From: DATAWZ01 sp036266975 | GTDB taxonomy: Bacteria > Actinomycetota > Thermoleophilia > Solirubrobacterales > Solirubrobacteraceae | Assembly: GCA_036266975.1 (NCBI GenBank) | Contig: DATAWZ010000181.1 | Location: forward strand, 1-41,834 | DNA length: 41,834 nucleotides | Direction: 5' to 3' | Shown here: one piece after another, positions 7,540 to 17,519 of the stretch | Position numbering within the stretch: position 1 is the first letter of the stretch | Layout: every line of letters starts with the position of its first letter | Made by a program: the position numbers and the translations under genes | Notes under the pieces: model-generated | Databases searched by the model: none | What the model was told of the DNA's origin: nothing | What the model saw: only the letters and a program-made list of their open reading frames with translations

Positions 7540-9716
7540 CAAGTCGCCTTGAACGTCGTGGTGGCGGGTCGGCCGGTGAGGTGGCCCAGGGTGGGGGTGG
7601 CGGTGAGCTGGTAGCGGCCCTTGCGCAGCCTGGGCAGCTTGACGGTGTTCGTGCCGGCCTTGTCGGTGTGGGTGCGGTGCGCGACGGGCGTGCGCCGGGT
7701 GCAGGGGTGGGTGTGCTTGGGGCGCTTGCCGTGCCGCAGGGCCTTGCAGGCGCCGTGCGTCTTCCGTGCCCCCGGGGTGAGCCGGACGATCCTGATCGCG
7801 GTGGTGGCCGCCTGGCTGTCGTGGTAGGTGAGCTTGCCCTTGGCGACGTGCAGGCCGCTCAGTGCGGGGGCGGTCGCGGCCGCCGCCGGCGGGCCGGTCG
7901 ACGGTGGCGGGGTGCTGGGCGCCGGGGCGGGTGGGATGTACTCGAACGCGCCGATGTCACAGCGCCCGCCCTGCGGGCGCACAGTCCCGAGCTCATCGAC
8001 CGTCAAGAGGTTGCCGTCGGCGTCGGTGCAGCCGGCCGGGTCACCGGTGTTGATCGCCGAGCTGCCGGCTTGCAACGGCACAACGGCAAGCGGACTGCCG
8101 GACAGCGCGCCGAGGTGCAGGGTGGAGTCATCGGGCTGGTCGCCCGGACCGGTCAGGCCGCATTGGCCTGAGTCCTCGGCGTTGTCGCCCAACGAGACCA
8201 GAACGCTGGTGCCCGGCGCACAGTTTCCACCGGAGCTCGCCGCGCTGCTCCCGGCGACGATCGAGTCGTGAAGCGCCAGGTCGGCGTCGTCCACGTACAG
8301 ATTGCCGCCGCCGCCCGCGCCGTGGGCAATGTTGCCGTCCAGCGTGACGTTGGCCAGCTGCGCCGTCTCCTCGTCGTAGATGCCGCCCCCTTCGTCGCTC
8401 GCGGTGTTCTGCGCGATCGTGTCGTTGGCCAGCGCCGCCGGCCCGTCGACGACCAGCCCGCCGCCGCTCGCGGCGGTGTTGCCCGAGAGGGTGCTCGCCG
8501 TGAGGTCGGTCGGGTTGTTGATGTAGATGCCGCCGGCGCTGCCGCCGGGCGCCGCGTTGTTGGTGACCGCGTCGCCGGACAGCGCCCCGTCGCCGTCGAC
8601 GTACACGCCACCGCCTAGGCCACCGCTCGTGGACGCGGCGTCCTGCGGCAGGCTGTTGCCCCTCACGGTCGACCCGGTGAGCGTCAGGTCCTGGGCGGCG
8701 TCGATCGCGCCGCCGCGGCCACCCCCGTCGGCGTCGGCGCCGCCCGCGTCGGCGCCGGCGTCGGCGCTGTTGGGAGCGGAGGAGGCGTTGAAGGTGCTGG
8801 CGGTGATCTCGGCGTTCTCCCCGGCGTACACCGCGCCGCCCTCACCGCCGTCACCGCCGTGCGAGGCGGGCATCCCGTCGGTGGCGCCGCCGCCCTGGGC
8901 GACGTTGCCGCTGAACGTGCTTGCGCTCAGGACCAGCTCGCCGCCGGCGTAGATGGCTCCGCCCTGAGCGCCGAGGGCGTAACCCGTGGTCGCCGCGTCG
9001 GCGGCGCCACCGGCCGCCGTGTCGCCGATGAACGTGCTGTTGCTGACGATCCCCTCGCTGCTGGTGTCGATGTAGATCGCGCCACCCGCGCCGCCGGTGT
9101 TGTCGTCGTCCCCGCTCGCCCCGCCGGCGCCGGCGGCGCTGTCCGTCGTGAACGTCGAGCCGCTCACGAACAGGCGGCCGCTGCTGAAGATCGCGCCGCC
9201 CCAGCCGTCGGCGTCGCCCGGCGAGCCGCCGCTGCCGGTGGCGGCGTCGTCGTTGGTGAACGAGCAGTCGATGACGTGCAGGTCGCCGTACTGGTTGTAG
9301 ATCGCGCCGCCCAAGCCGCCGTCGGGGCCGGTCGCGCTGGCGCCGTTGAACGCGATGCCCTTCACGGTCACGTCGCCGCTCAGGATGCTCAGCAGCTGGG
9401 TCGCCGGGCTGGCGGTGATGACCGTCGAGGCGGAGCCCATGCCCTCGAGCGTGAGGTCGGAGCCGATCGCGATCGGCCCGCTGCTGAGGGTGATCGTCGT
9501 CGCCGGCAGGGAGATGACGTCGCCGCCCTTCGCGTCCGCGACGGCGTCCCGCAGGGTGCAGTTGCTGCCCGGGCAGGTGCCGCCGCTGTCGGCGCCACTG
9601 GTGACCGTCCAGGTCGTGGCCTGTGCGGCCGCCGGCGCGCCGAGTGAGAGCGCGGCCGCGAGCACCGGCAGCGCGGCCCACGCCGCGTAGCGACGCCCCC
9701 TAATGAAATCCCCCAC
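7539..9716 (-). CDS. Secreted beta-helix protein with CSLREA-like start and choice-of-anchor Q end (paralogue 2)
   Basis: A 725-residue paralogue of the next gene downstream, with the same order. It has a signal peptide ending GAPAAAQA, a CSLREA-like segment (GTCPGSNCTLRDAVADAKGG), a Gly/Ala/Asp-rich right-handed beta-helix and a choice-of-anchor Q end (SAINTGDPAGCTDADGN, then CDIGAFEY). A short Pro-rich linker and a basic C-terminal beta domain (HGACKALRHGKRPKHTHPCT) follow. I chose GTG at 9714-9716 because it leaves a normal short basic n-region (GDFIRGRRY) before the hydrophobic core. Extension further upstream would run through the divergent promoter. The pair arose by tandem duplication and is probably one operon. 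Probably surface-exposed; no enzymatic motif is visible. Confidence 0.83.
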   Translation of the reverse strand: MGDFIRGRRYAAWAALPVLAAALSLGAPAAAQATTWTVTSGADSGGTCPGSNCTLRDAVADAKGGDVISLPATTITLSSGPIAIGSDLTLEGMGSASTVITASPATQLLSILSGDVTVKGIAFNGASATGPDGGLGGAIYNQYGDLHVIDCSFTNDDAATGSGGSPGDADGWGGAIFSSGRLFVSGSTFTTDSAAGAGGASGDDDNTGGAGGAIYIDTSSEGIVSNSTFIGDTAAGGAADAATTGYALGAQGGAIYAGGELVLSASTFSGNVAQGGGATDGMPASHGGDGGEGGAVYAGENAEITASTFNASSAPNSADAGADAGGADADGGGRGGAIDAAQDLTLTGSTVRGNSLPQDAASTSGGLGGGVYVDGDGALSGDAVTNNAAPGGSAGGIYINNPTDLTASTLSGNTAASGGGLVVDGPAALANDTIAQNTASDEGGGIYDEETAQLANVTLDGNIAHGAGGGGNLYVDDADLALHDSIVAGSSAASSGGNCAPGTSVLVSLGDNAEDSGQCGLTGPGDQPDDSTLHLGALSGSPLAVVPLQAGSSAINTGDPAGCTDADGNLLTVDELGTVRPQGGRCDIGAFEYIPPAPAPSTPPPSTGPPAAAATAPALSGLHVAKGKLTYHDSQAATTAIRIVRLTPGARKTHGACKALRHGKRPKHTHPCTRRTPVAHRTHTDKAGTNTVKLPRLRKGRYQLTATPTLGHLTGRPATTTFKAT

Positions 9717-9759
9717 TGCGCGAGATTGTAACGGCCTCAACAAACTCGCCGAAAAAGGG

Positions 9760-9831
9760 TTGACGACTGATGTGTTCCGATATATCGTGATGGCACAGCA
9801 ATAGTTCGAAAACACAGACGAGAGAGGCACC
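9760..9831 (+). promoter_or_regulatory. padR promoter with palindrome over the -10 element
   Basis: TTGACG at 9760-9765, a 17-base spacer and TATCGT at 9783-9788 make a good promoter in an AT-richer patch. The perfect 10-bp palindrome CGATATATCG (9778-9787) covers the -10 element. PadR regulators commonly repress their own operons from palindromes placed here, so autoregulation of padR and the ABC genes is likely. A purine-rich GAGAGAGG just before the ATG at 9832 is the ribosome-binding site. Confidence 0.55.
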
Positions 9832-10539
9832 ATGACTGCGATTCCCTACGGCGACGAGAACGTCTTCTTCGCACCCCGTCGCCATCGCCACCACCACCAT
9901 CACCACGATGAGAAGCAGCGCGAGGGCGGCTTGGGCCCGCGCGCCCTGTCCATGCTCGCCATGCGCGGCCGCGGCGGCTTCGGCCCGGGCCCCGGCTCGG
10001 GGCCCGGCGGGCCCGAGGAGTTCGGCGGCCCGATGTGGTTCGGCCGCGGCGGCGGACCCCGCGGCCCGCGCGGCGGGCGACGCCGGCGCGGCGACGCTCG
10101 CCTCGCGGCCCTGCTCCTGCTCGCCGAGGAGCCGCGCAACGGCTACGCGATCATGCAGGAGATCGAGGAGCGCAGCGGCGGCGCCTGGCGCGCGAGCCCG
10201 GGCTCGGTCTATCCCGCGCTCTCCCAGCTCGAGGACGAGGGGTTGATCCGCGCCGAGGAGCAGGACGGCCGGCGCGTCTTCGTGATCACCGACGCCGGCC
10301 GCCAGGTGCTCGCCGAGCGCCCGGCCGACGCCCCGGCTCCATGGGACACGGCCAGCGACGAGTTCGGTCCCGGGGCCCATCAGCTCCGCGGCCAGCTGCG
10401 GCCGATCGCCGTGGCGATCATGCAGGTCGCGCAGGCCGGCGACGCCGATCAGGTCGCTCGCGCGCAGGAGGTGCTCGCCGACACCAAGCGGGCGCTCTAC
10501 CTGATCCTCGCGGGCGAGGACCCCGGCGCGTCACAATAG
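9832..10539 (+). CDS. PadR-family transcriptional regulator with His-rich N-terminus
   Basis: A 235-residue protein. The C-terminal part has the PadR winged helix at about 85-165 (LLAEEPRNGYAIMQEIEER; GSVYPALSQLEDEGLIRAEE; RRVFVITDAGRQVL), followed by a helical dimerisation region. The N-terminal ~80 residues are unusual: RHRHHHHHH at about 18-26, then Gly/Arg/Pro-rich low-complexity sequence. The histidine run could bind Ni, Zn or another metal and act as a sensor, but that is inference. The family regulates small-molecule exporters, and this gene is followed five bases later by a drug-exporter-type ABC pair, so it should be their regulator. It is divergent from the beta-helix operon. Confidence 0.88.
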   Translation: MTAIPYGDENVFFAPRRHRHHHHHHDEKQREGGLGPRALSMLAMRGRGGFGPGPGSGPGGPEEFGGPMWFGRGGGPRGPRGGRRRRGDARLAALLLLAEEPRNGYAIMQEIEERSGGAWRASPGSVYPALSQLEDEGLIRAEEQDGRRVFVITDAGRQVLAERPADAPAPWDTASDEFGPGAHQLRGQLRPIAVAIMQVAQAGDADQVARAQEVLADTKRALYLILAGEDPGASQ

Positions 10540-10544
10540 GTTCC

Positions 10545-11564
10545 GTGAGCGCGCCCACCTCGGCGCGGGACGCAGCGGCGACGACCGGCCCCGCGCCGGC
10601 CGTCGCCGTCCACGGCCTGCGCAAGAACTTCGGCGAGATCGAGGCCGTGCGCGGCGTGGACTTCCAGGTCACGCCGGGCGAGACGTTCGGCTTCCTGGGC
10701 CCCAACGGCGCCGGCAAGTCGACGACGATCAACATGCTCTGCACGCTCGCGCGCCCCACCGGCGGGTCGGCCGAGGTCGCCGGCTACGACGTCGTGCGCG
10801 AGCGCGACAGCGTCCGCCGCCACATCGGCCTGGTCTTCCAGGACACGACGCTGGACGGCTACCTGACCGCCGAGCAGAACCTGCGCCTGCACGCCGAGCT
10901 CTACGGCGTCCCGCGCGAGGTCCTGGCCGGGCGCATGCGGCAGGTGATGGAGATGGTCGGGCTGTGGGACCGCAAGGACAGCCGCGTGTACACGTTCTCG
11001 GGCGGCATGAAGCGCCGCCTGGAGATCGCGCGCGGGCTGATGCACTCGCCGCGGGTGCTGTTCCTGGACGAGCCCACGGTCGGGCTGGACCCGCAGACGC
11101 GCAGCTCGATCTGGCGCTACATCCGCGAGCTCAAGGCGCAGGAGGAGATCACGATCTTCATGACCACGCACTACATGGACGAGGCCGAGTACTGCGATCG
11201 CATCGCGATCATGGACAAGGGCGAGATCGTCGTGCTCGACACGCCCGAGGCGCTGAAGGCGAGCGTCGGCAAGGACCGCGTCCAGATCCACATCGACGAC
11301 AACGACGCCGCCATCGCCGCGCTGCGCGAGCGCTTCGACCTGGAGGCCACCGTGGCCGAGGGTGCGGTCACCTTCCGCGTGACCGCCGGCGCGGAGTTCG
11401 TGCCGCGCCTGTTCGGCGAGCTGGGCCTGCCGATCCGCTCGGTGAGCGTCTCGCGCCCCTCGCTCGACGACGTGTTCATGTCCTATACGGGCTCCACCAT
11501 CCGCGACGCCGAGGCGTCCGCGAACGACCGCATGCGCCCGATGATGCGCATGCTCGCGAGGTGA
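10545..11564 (+). CDS. DrrA-type ABC transporter ATP-binding protein
   Basis: A 339-residue ATPase of the daunorubicin-resistance (DrrA/ABC-2) group. Walker A GPNGAGKST at 52-60, signature FSGGMKRRLE at 151-160, Walker B VLFLDEP at 171-177 and the switch His in TTHYMDEAE at about 209 are all present. A C-terminal domain of the DrrA kind follows (to SRPSLDDVFMSYTG). It supplies energy to the permease encoded next. The start is GTG at 10545, five bases after padR. The frame is open further upstream, but that would overlap padR. The substrate is unknown; a lipophilic toxin, antibiotic or membrane lipid is typical. Confidence 0.93.
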   Translation: MSAPTSARDAAATTGPAPAVAVHGLRKNFGEIEAVRGVDFQVTPGETFGFLGPNGAGKSTTINMLCTLARPTGGSAEVAGYDVVRERDSVRRHIGLVFQDTTLDGYLTAEQNLRLHAELYGVPREVLAGRMRQVMEMVGLWDRKDSRVYTFSGGMKRRLEIARGLMHSPRVLFLDEPTVGLDPQTRSSIWRYIRELKAQEEITIFMTTHYMDEAEYCDRIAIMDKGEIVVLDTPEALKASVGKDRVQIHIDDNDAAIAALRERFDLEATVAEGAVTFRVTAGAEFVPRLFGELGLPIRSVSVSRPSLDDVFMSYTGSTIRDAEASANDRMRPMMRMLAR

Positions 11565-11568
11565 GCTG

Positions 11569-12465
11569 ATGGCCGTCGAGACCCAGCGCGCGCCGGCCCC
11601 GACCAGCGCCCCCGGCCACCCCGTCGCCCAGGTACGCGTCCCCGCGCGCTCGTGGGCGGGCGAGCTGCGCGCGGTGCGCGTCGTGTGGCGCCGCGAGCTG
11701 ATCCGCTTCTCGCAGGACCGGCTGCGCATCGTGACGAGCCTGATGCAGCCGTTCCTGTTCCTGTTCGTCCTGGGCACCGGGCTGTCGAAGATCGCCTCGG
11801 CCGGCACGCACGGCGTGAACCTGCGCACGTTCGTGTACCCCGGCGTGCTGTGCATGGCGGTGATGTTCACCGCGATGTTCTCGGCCGCCTCGATCGTCTG
11901 GGACCGCGAGTTCGGGTTCCTGCGCGAGATGCTCGTCGCCCCCGTGCACCGCGGCTCGATCGTGCTGGGCAAGTGCCTGGGCGGCGCGACCGTGGCGTCC
12001 CTGCAGGGCGTCATCGTCATCTGCCTGGCGGGCACGGTCGGCGTCCCCTACAACGCCGGGCTGATCGCCGAGATCTTCGCCCTTCAGGTGCTGCTCGCCT
12101 TCGCGATCACCGCCTTCGGGGTGATGGTCGCCGCCCGCATCAGCCAGATGCAGTCGTTCATGGCCCTGATGCAGATGGCGATCATGCCGATGTACTTCCT
12201 GGCCGGCTCGCTGTTCCCGGTCTCCGGGCTGCCGCGCTGGCTGGAGATCCTCAACCGGATCGACCCGCTCACCTACGCCGTGGATCCGATGCGCCGCGCC
12301 GTCTTCAGCCACCTGCACATCTCCCCCGCGGCGCGCCGCGTGCTCGACCCCGGAGTGACCTGGTGGGGCTGGCACGTGCCCGCGCTGGTCGAGGCGGCGG
12401 TCGTCGGCGGGCTCGGCCTGCTGATGCTCGCCTTGGCGATCATGCAGTTCTCGCGGACCGACTGA
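11569..12465 (+). CDS. DrrB-type ABC-2 transporter permease
   Basis: A 298-residue membrane permease partnering the preceding ATPase. After a ~35-residue cytoplasmic N-terminus it has about six membrane segments, including LMQPFLFLFVLGTG at about 58 and VMFTAMFSAASIVWDREFGF at about 98. Others are ALMQMAIMPMYFLAGSLFPV at about 200 and a C-terminal one near 280. WDREFGFLREMLVAP is the family's conserved cytoplasmic loop. ATG at 11569 lies four bases after the ATPase stop, preceded by GAGGTGAG. Together they form a homodimer-type exporter. It converges with the lipoprotein gene at 12483. Confidence 0.93.
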   Translation: MAVETQRAPAPTSAPGHPVAQVRVPARSWAGELRAVRVVWRRELIRFSQDRLRIVTSLMQPFLFLFVLGTGLSKIASAGTHGVNLRTFVYPGVLCMAVMFTAMFSAASIVWDREFGFLREMLVAPVHRGSIVLGKCLGGATVASLQGVIVICLAGTVGVPYNAGLIAEIFALQVLLAFAITAFGVMVAARISQMQSFMALMQMAIMPMYFLAGSLFPVSGLPRWLEILNRIDPLTYAVDPMRRAVFSHLHISPAARRVLDPGVTWWGWHVPALVEAAVVGGLGLLMLALAIMQFSRTD

Positions 12466-12482
12466 TCGGCGAGGCGCCGGGC

Positions 12483-13133
12483 TCAGACGGCCGGCAGGTT
12501 CGAGGCGATCGCCGGGCTGCTCGGCGTCTTGCTCGACGGAGTCGAGTTGCCGCAGGTGGGGATCCCGTAGGCCTTGGCCGCGGCGGTGATCTGCTTGTTG
12601 ACCGTGCCCACCGCCTTCTCGCCCGCGTTGACGGCCGAGAGGTTGCCGGTGGCCAGGCCCTGGGCGATCCGCTCGAAGGCGAGCGCGGTCACCGCCTCGT
12701 CGGCGATGTAGGCCTGGGCGTCCTTGGAGCCCGGGCCCGGCGGCGTGCCGAGCTTGCGCTGGCGCTCGACGCCGCTGGCCAGCGCGTTGGCGATCTTCAG
12801 GTAGAGCTCGGCGAGCTGCTTGAGCGCGTTCTTGTTGCCCGCCTCGACCTGGGTGGTCAGCTTGCTCGTCTCGGACTGGAGCTTGTCGATGACCTGGTTG
12901 CCCTTGGTGCAGTTCGCGCTGAAGTGGCTCAGGTAGCGCTGCTTGGCCGGGTTGGTGCCCGACACCGGCGGCGTCGCGCTCGTCTTCGCCCGCGCGCTCG
13001 TCGTGGTCGCCGCGCTGCTGGCCGTCGGCGAGGCCCCCGTGGTCACGGTCACCGTCGAGTTGTGGCTGCTGCCGCAGCCCGCGAGCGCGAGCGCGCCGGC
13101 GGTGGCGATGAGGGCAGGGCCGCGAGAGCGCAT
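12483..13133 (-). CDS. Uncharacterised lipoprotein
   Basis: A 216-residue exported lipoprotein: the signal segment IATAGALALAGC gives lipid attachment at Cys 20, followed by a Ser/Thr/Ala-rich linker to about residue 60. The remaining 150 residues are mostly alpha-helical, with Cys in FSANCTKGNQ and IPTCGNS that could pair. I recognise no enzyme motif. Similar helical lipoproteins are common in this order. The ATG at 13133 is chosen because it begins the signal peptide directly; the frame is open upstream into the dnaK promoter region. It is divergent from dnaK and convergent with the ABC permease. Confidence 0.75.
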   Translation of the reverse strand: MRSRGPALIATAGALALAGCGSSHNSTVTVTTGASPTASSAATTTSARAKTSATPPVSGTNPAKQRYLSHFSANCTKGNQVIDKLQSETSKLTTQVEAGNKNALKQLAELYLKIANALASGVERQRKLGTPPGPGSKDAQAYIADEAVTALAFERIAQGLATGNLSAVNAGEKAVGTVNKQITAAAKAYGIPTCGNSTPSSKTPSSPAIASNLPAV

Positions 13134-13219
13134 CGTCGAGCGCGATTCTAGGAGGTTGGTCCCGAGTTGGGGCCGAATCGGCGATCCGGGAGCGCCCGCA
13201 GGGCGGGTACGCGCCTCCT

Positions 13220-13280
13220 TTGACCCCTCCAATGATCTGCTATAAAGACACTCAGATTTAGTATCGCGAGAACAAGGAGA
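13220..13280 (+). promoter_or_regulatory. dnaK promoter with HAIR-like operator
   Basis: TTGACC at 13220-13225 is followed by TATAAA at 13241-13246 (15-base gap) or TAAAGA at 13243-13248 (17-base gap). An inverted repeat, ATCTG at 13235-13239 and CAGAT at 13253-13257, spans the -10. Its right half, ACTCAGATT, resembles one arm of the HspR box (HAIR, CTTGAGT-N7-ACTCAAG). Elements of it recur before clpB, notably TAAAGAC and C(T/C)CAGATT or CTTAGATT. Ribosome-binding site AAGGAGA is at 13274-13280, eight bases before the dnaK ATG. HspR repression is inferred from the operon content and this match. Confidence 0.55.
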
Positions 13281-13287
13281 CCCTTAC

Positions 13288-15204
<1,917 letters not shown>

Positions 15205-15207
15205 GCG

Positions 15208-15810
15208 ATGACTGAGGAGCGCAGCACCCAGGAAGTCCAGAACGGGCCGGGCGTGACGCCCGGCCCGGACTCGGCCGCGCCGACGCCCGCTCCGGGCGCC
15301 GAGTCGCCGGCGTGCGAGGCCGACACGCTCGCCGGCGAGCCGGCCGTCGACGGAGCGCCCGTCGAGGAGCTCGACGAGCTGACCGCGGTGACCCGCCAGC
15401 GCGATGAGTACCTCGCGCTGGCCCAGCGCACCCAGGCGGACTTCGAGAACTACCGCAAGCGGATGAGCCGCGAGGCCAAGGCCGCCGAGGCGCGCGGCGT
15501 CGCACGCCTGGTCAAGGAGCTGTTGCCCGCGCTGGACAACCTCGAGCGCGCGGTCGCCTCGGCGCCCGCCGAGGACCCGCTGCTCGAGGGCATCCGGCTC
15601 GTGCAGGCCGACCTCGCCGCCGCCCTGACGCGGCTCGGCGTGGAGAGCTTCCGGCCCGAGGGCGAGCCCTTCGATCCGGCCGAGCACGAGGCGATGGCCC
15701 AGCGGCCCGTCGAGGGCGCGGCGGCCGGCACCGTGGTCGACGTCTACCAGGCGGGCTATCGCCTGGACGGGCTCGTGCTGCGGCCGGCGCGCGTGGTCGT
15801 CGCCGCCTAG
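15208..15810 (+). CDS. grpE: GrpE nucleotide exchange factor
   Basis: 200 residues. An acidic, Pro/Ala-rich N-terminal ~50 residues precede the long dimerisation helix (QRDEYLALAQRTQADFENYR) and the C-terminal beta domain (FDPAEHEAMAQRP at about 155, VVDVYQAGYRLDGLVLRPAR). That is the full GrpE layout. It releases ADP from DnaK. ATG at 15208 lies three bases after the dnaK stop, so the genes are coupled. The N-terminal tail is longer than in E. coli, as in other actinobacteria. Confidence 0.97.
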   Translation: MTEERSTQEVQNGPGVTPGPDSAAPTPAPGAESPACEADTLAGEPAVDGAPVEELDELTAVTRQRDEYLALAQRTQADFENYRKRMSREAKAAEARGVARLVKELLPALDNLERAVASAPAEDPLLEGIRLVQADLAAALTRLGVESFRPEGEPFDPAEHEAMAQRPVEGAAAGTVVDVYQAGYRLDGLVLRPARVVVAA

Positions 15811-15822
15811 GAGGAGCTGACC

Positions 15823-16959
15823 GTGCCCCGGCCCGACTACTACAAGATCCTCGGCGTCGAGAAGAAGGCGAGCGACGAGGAGATCAAGAAGGCCTACCGC
15901 CGTCTGGCGCGCGACTACCACCCGGACCGCAACCCCGACGACGCCAGGGCCGAGGAGCGCTTCAAGGAGGTCTCCGAGGCGCACGACGTCCTGAGCGACC
16001 CCGAGAAGCGCAAGGCCTACGACCGCGGCGGCCTGTTCGGCGGCGCCGCGGGCGGTCCCGGCGGCGCCGGGGGCGGCGGTGGCTTCAGCGCCTTTGACTT
16101 CGGCGGCGCCAACGTCGGCGACATCCTGTCCAACCTGTTCGGCGGCGCCGCTCCCGGAGGCGCCGCCGGAGCCCGGCGCGGTCAGCCGCAGGCCCAGCGC
16201 GGGCGCGACCTCGAGACCGAGGTGACGATCTCCTTCGACCAGGCCGTCAGCGGCGCGCAGGTGCCCTTGTCGGTGCCCACCTCCTCGGTGTGCGGGACCT
16301 GCAACGGCATGGGCGCCAAGCCCGGCACGAGCCCGACCGTCTGCCCGCGCTGCGAGGGGCGCGGAATCGAGTCCCAGGGCCAGGGGATGTTCTCGATCTC
16401 CCAGCCGTGCAGCCGCTGCGGCGGGCGCGGGACGATCATCGAGGACCCCTGCCCGACCTGCAACGGCGACGGCGTCGTGCGCGCGGTCAAGCGCTACCGC
16501 GTCAACATCCCCGCCGGGGTCAAGGAGGGCAGCCGCATCCGCCTGGCCGGCAAGGGCGAGGCCGGATTGCGCGGCGGTCCGCCGGGCGACCTGTACGTGA
16601 TCACGCGCGTGCCGGCCTCGCCGGTGTTCACCCGGCGCGGCGACAACCTCGAGGTCGAGGTGCCGCTGAGCGTGACCGAGGCGCTGCGCGGCGCCGACGT
16701 GGAGGTGCCGACGCTGGACGGGCGCAAGACGCTGCGCGTCCCGGCGGGCACCAGGCACGGGACCGTGCAGCGGCTGCGCGGCGAGGGCCCGCCGCGGCTC
16801 GGGCAGAGCGGGCGGGGCGACCTGCACTACCGCTTCGTGATCGACGTGCCCGACAAGCTCACCAAGGAGCAGCGCAGCGCCGTCGACGCGCTCTCGAAGG
16901 TGATGAACGGCGACCCGCGCGCGGCGCTGTTCGCCGCGGCCGGGAAGGGCCATGGGTGA
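15823..16959 (+). CDS. dnaJ: Chaperone protein DnaJ (Hsp40)
   Basis: 378 residues, full type I DnaJ. The J domain at 1-70 has the essential HPD (DYHPDRNPDD), followed by a Gly/Phe-rich region at about 70-130. A zinc domain carries four CxxCxGxG repeats (CGTCNGMG, CPRCEGRG, CSRCGGRG, CPTCNGDG) at about 157-220. The C-terminal substrate-binding domains run to about 360. It delivers substrates to DnaK and stimulates its ATPase. The start is GTG at 15823 behind a strong AGGAGGAG. Its stop TGA shares one base with the ATG of hspR. Confidence 0.98.
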   Translation: MPRPDYYKILGVEKKASDEEIKKAYRRLARDYHPDRNPDDARAEERFKEVSEAHDVLSDPEKRKAYDRGGLFGGAAGGPGGAGGGGGFSAFDFGGANVGDILSNLFGGAAPGGAAGARRGQPQAQRGRDLETEVTISFDQAVSGAQVPLSVPTSSVCGTCNGMGAKPGTSPTVCPRCEGRGIESQGQGMFSISQPCSRCGGRGTIIEDPCPTCNGDGVVRAVKRYRVNIPAGVKEGSRIRLAGKGEAGLRGGPPGDLYVITRVPASPVFTRRGDNLEVEVPLSVTEALRGADVEVPTLDGRKTLRVPAGTRHGTVQRLRGEGPPRLGQSGRGDLHYRFVIDVPDKLTKEQRSAVDALSKVMNGDPRAALFAAAGKGHG

Positions 16960-17519
16960 TGTTCCCCGACGGCTTTGATCCTGAGGGGGTCGAGCCGGGC
17001 TCGGGCGACGGCGGCGGTGCGCCCGATGCGCCCGGCGCCCCTCGCGTGACGCGCTCGGCCAAGGCGAGCGTGCGCGTGGAGTCCGACCGCGGCGTGTTCA
17101 TGATCTCGGTCGCCGCCGAGCTGGCCGAGATGCATCCGCAGACGCTGCGTATGTATGAGGCGCGCGGGCTGATCGAGCCGCAGCGCTCGCCCAAGGGGAC
17201 GCGGCTGTACTCGCACGAGGACGTCGGCCGGCTTCGCCGCATTCAGGAGATGACCGCCGAGCTGGGGCTCAACCTCGCCGGCGTGGAGCGCGTGCTCGAG
17301 CTCGAGGGCGAGGTCGAGCGGATGCGCCGGCGCCTGAGCGCGGTCGAGCGCGAGCTGGAGCGCACGCAGATCCGGATGGCCGAGGAGATCGAGGAGGTGC
17401 GGCGCTCGTTCCGCGCCGAGCTGATCCCCTACGCCGGAACCGGCCGCGAGCTGATCCGGCGCGCCGACGCGGCGCCGACGCGACGGATCCGGGTCCAGCG
17501 TCCGTCACCCCCAACCTGA
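16959..17519 (+). CDS. hspR: HspR heat-shock repressor (MerR family)
   Basis: 186 residues. A MerR-type winged HTH lies at about 48-115 (FMISVAAELAEMHPQTLRMY, ARGLIEPQRSPKGTRLYSHE, DVGRLRRIQEM), followed by the LNLAGVERVLELE helix and a coiled-coil segment to about 160. The sequence FMISVAAELAEMHPQTLRMYE is the HspR hallmark. An approximately 45-residue Gly/Pro/Asp-rich N-terminal extension is longer than in Streptomyces HspR. ATG at 16959 overlaps the dnaJ stop (TGATG). It is the fourth gene of the operon and the expected repressor of dnaK and clpB through the inverted repeats in their promoters. Confidence 0.95.
   Translation: MFPDGFDPEGVEPGSGDGGGAPDAPGAPRVTRSAKASVRVESDRGVFMISVAAELAEMHPQTLRMYEARGLIEPQRSPKGTRLYSHEDVGRLRRIQEMTAELGLNLAGVERVLELEGEVERMRRRLSAVERELERTQIRMAEEIEEVRRSFRAELIPYAGTGRELIRRADAAPTRRIRVQRPSPPT

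Noticed and set aside
9880..9915. Six-histidine run as a sign of vector or tag contamination
   Set aside because: It lies inside a GC-rich native gene with upstream promoter and downstream ABC operon; no vector sequence is present.
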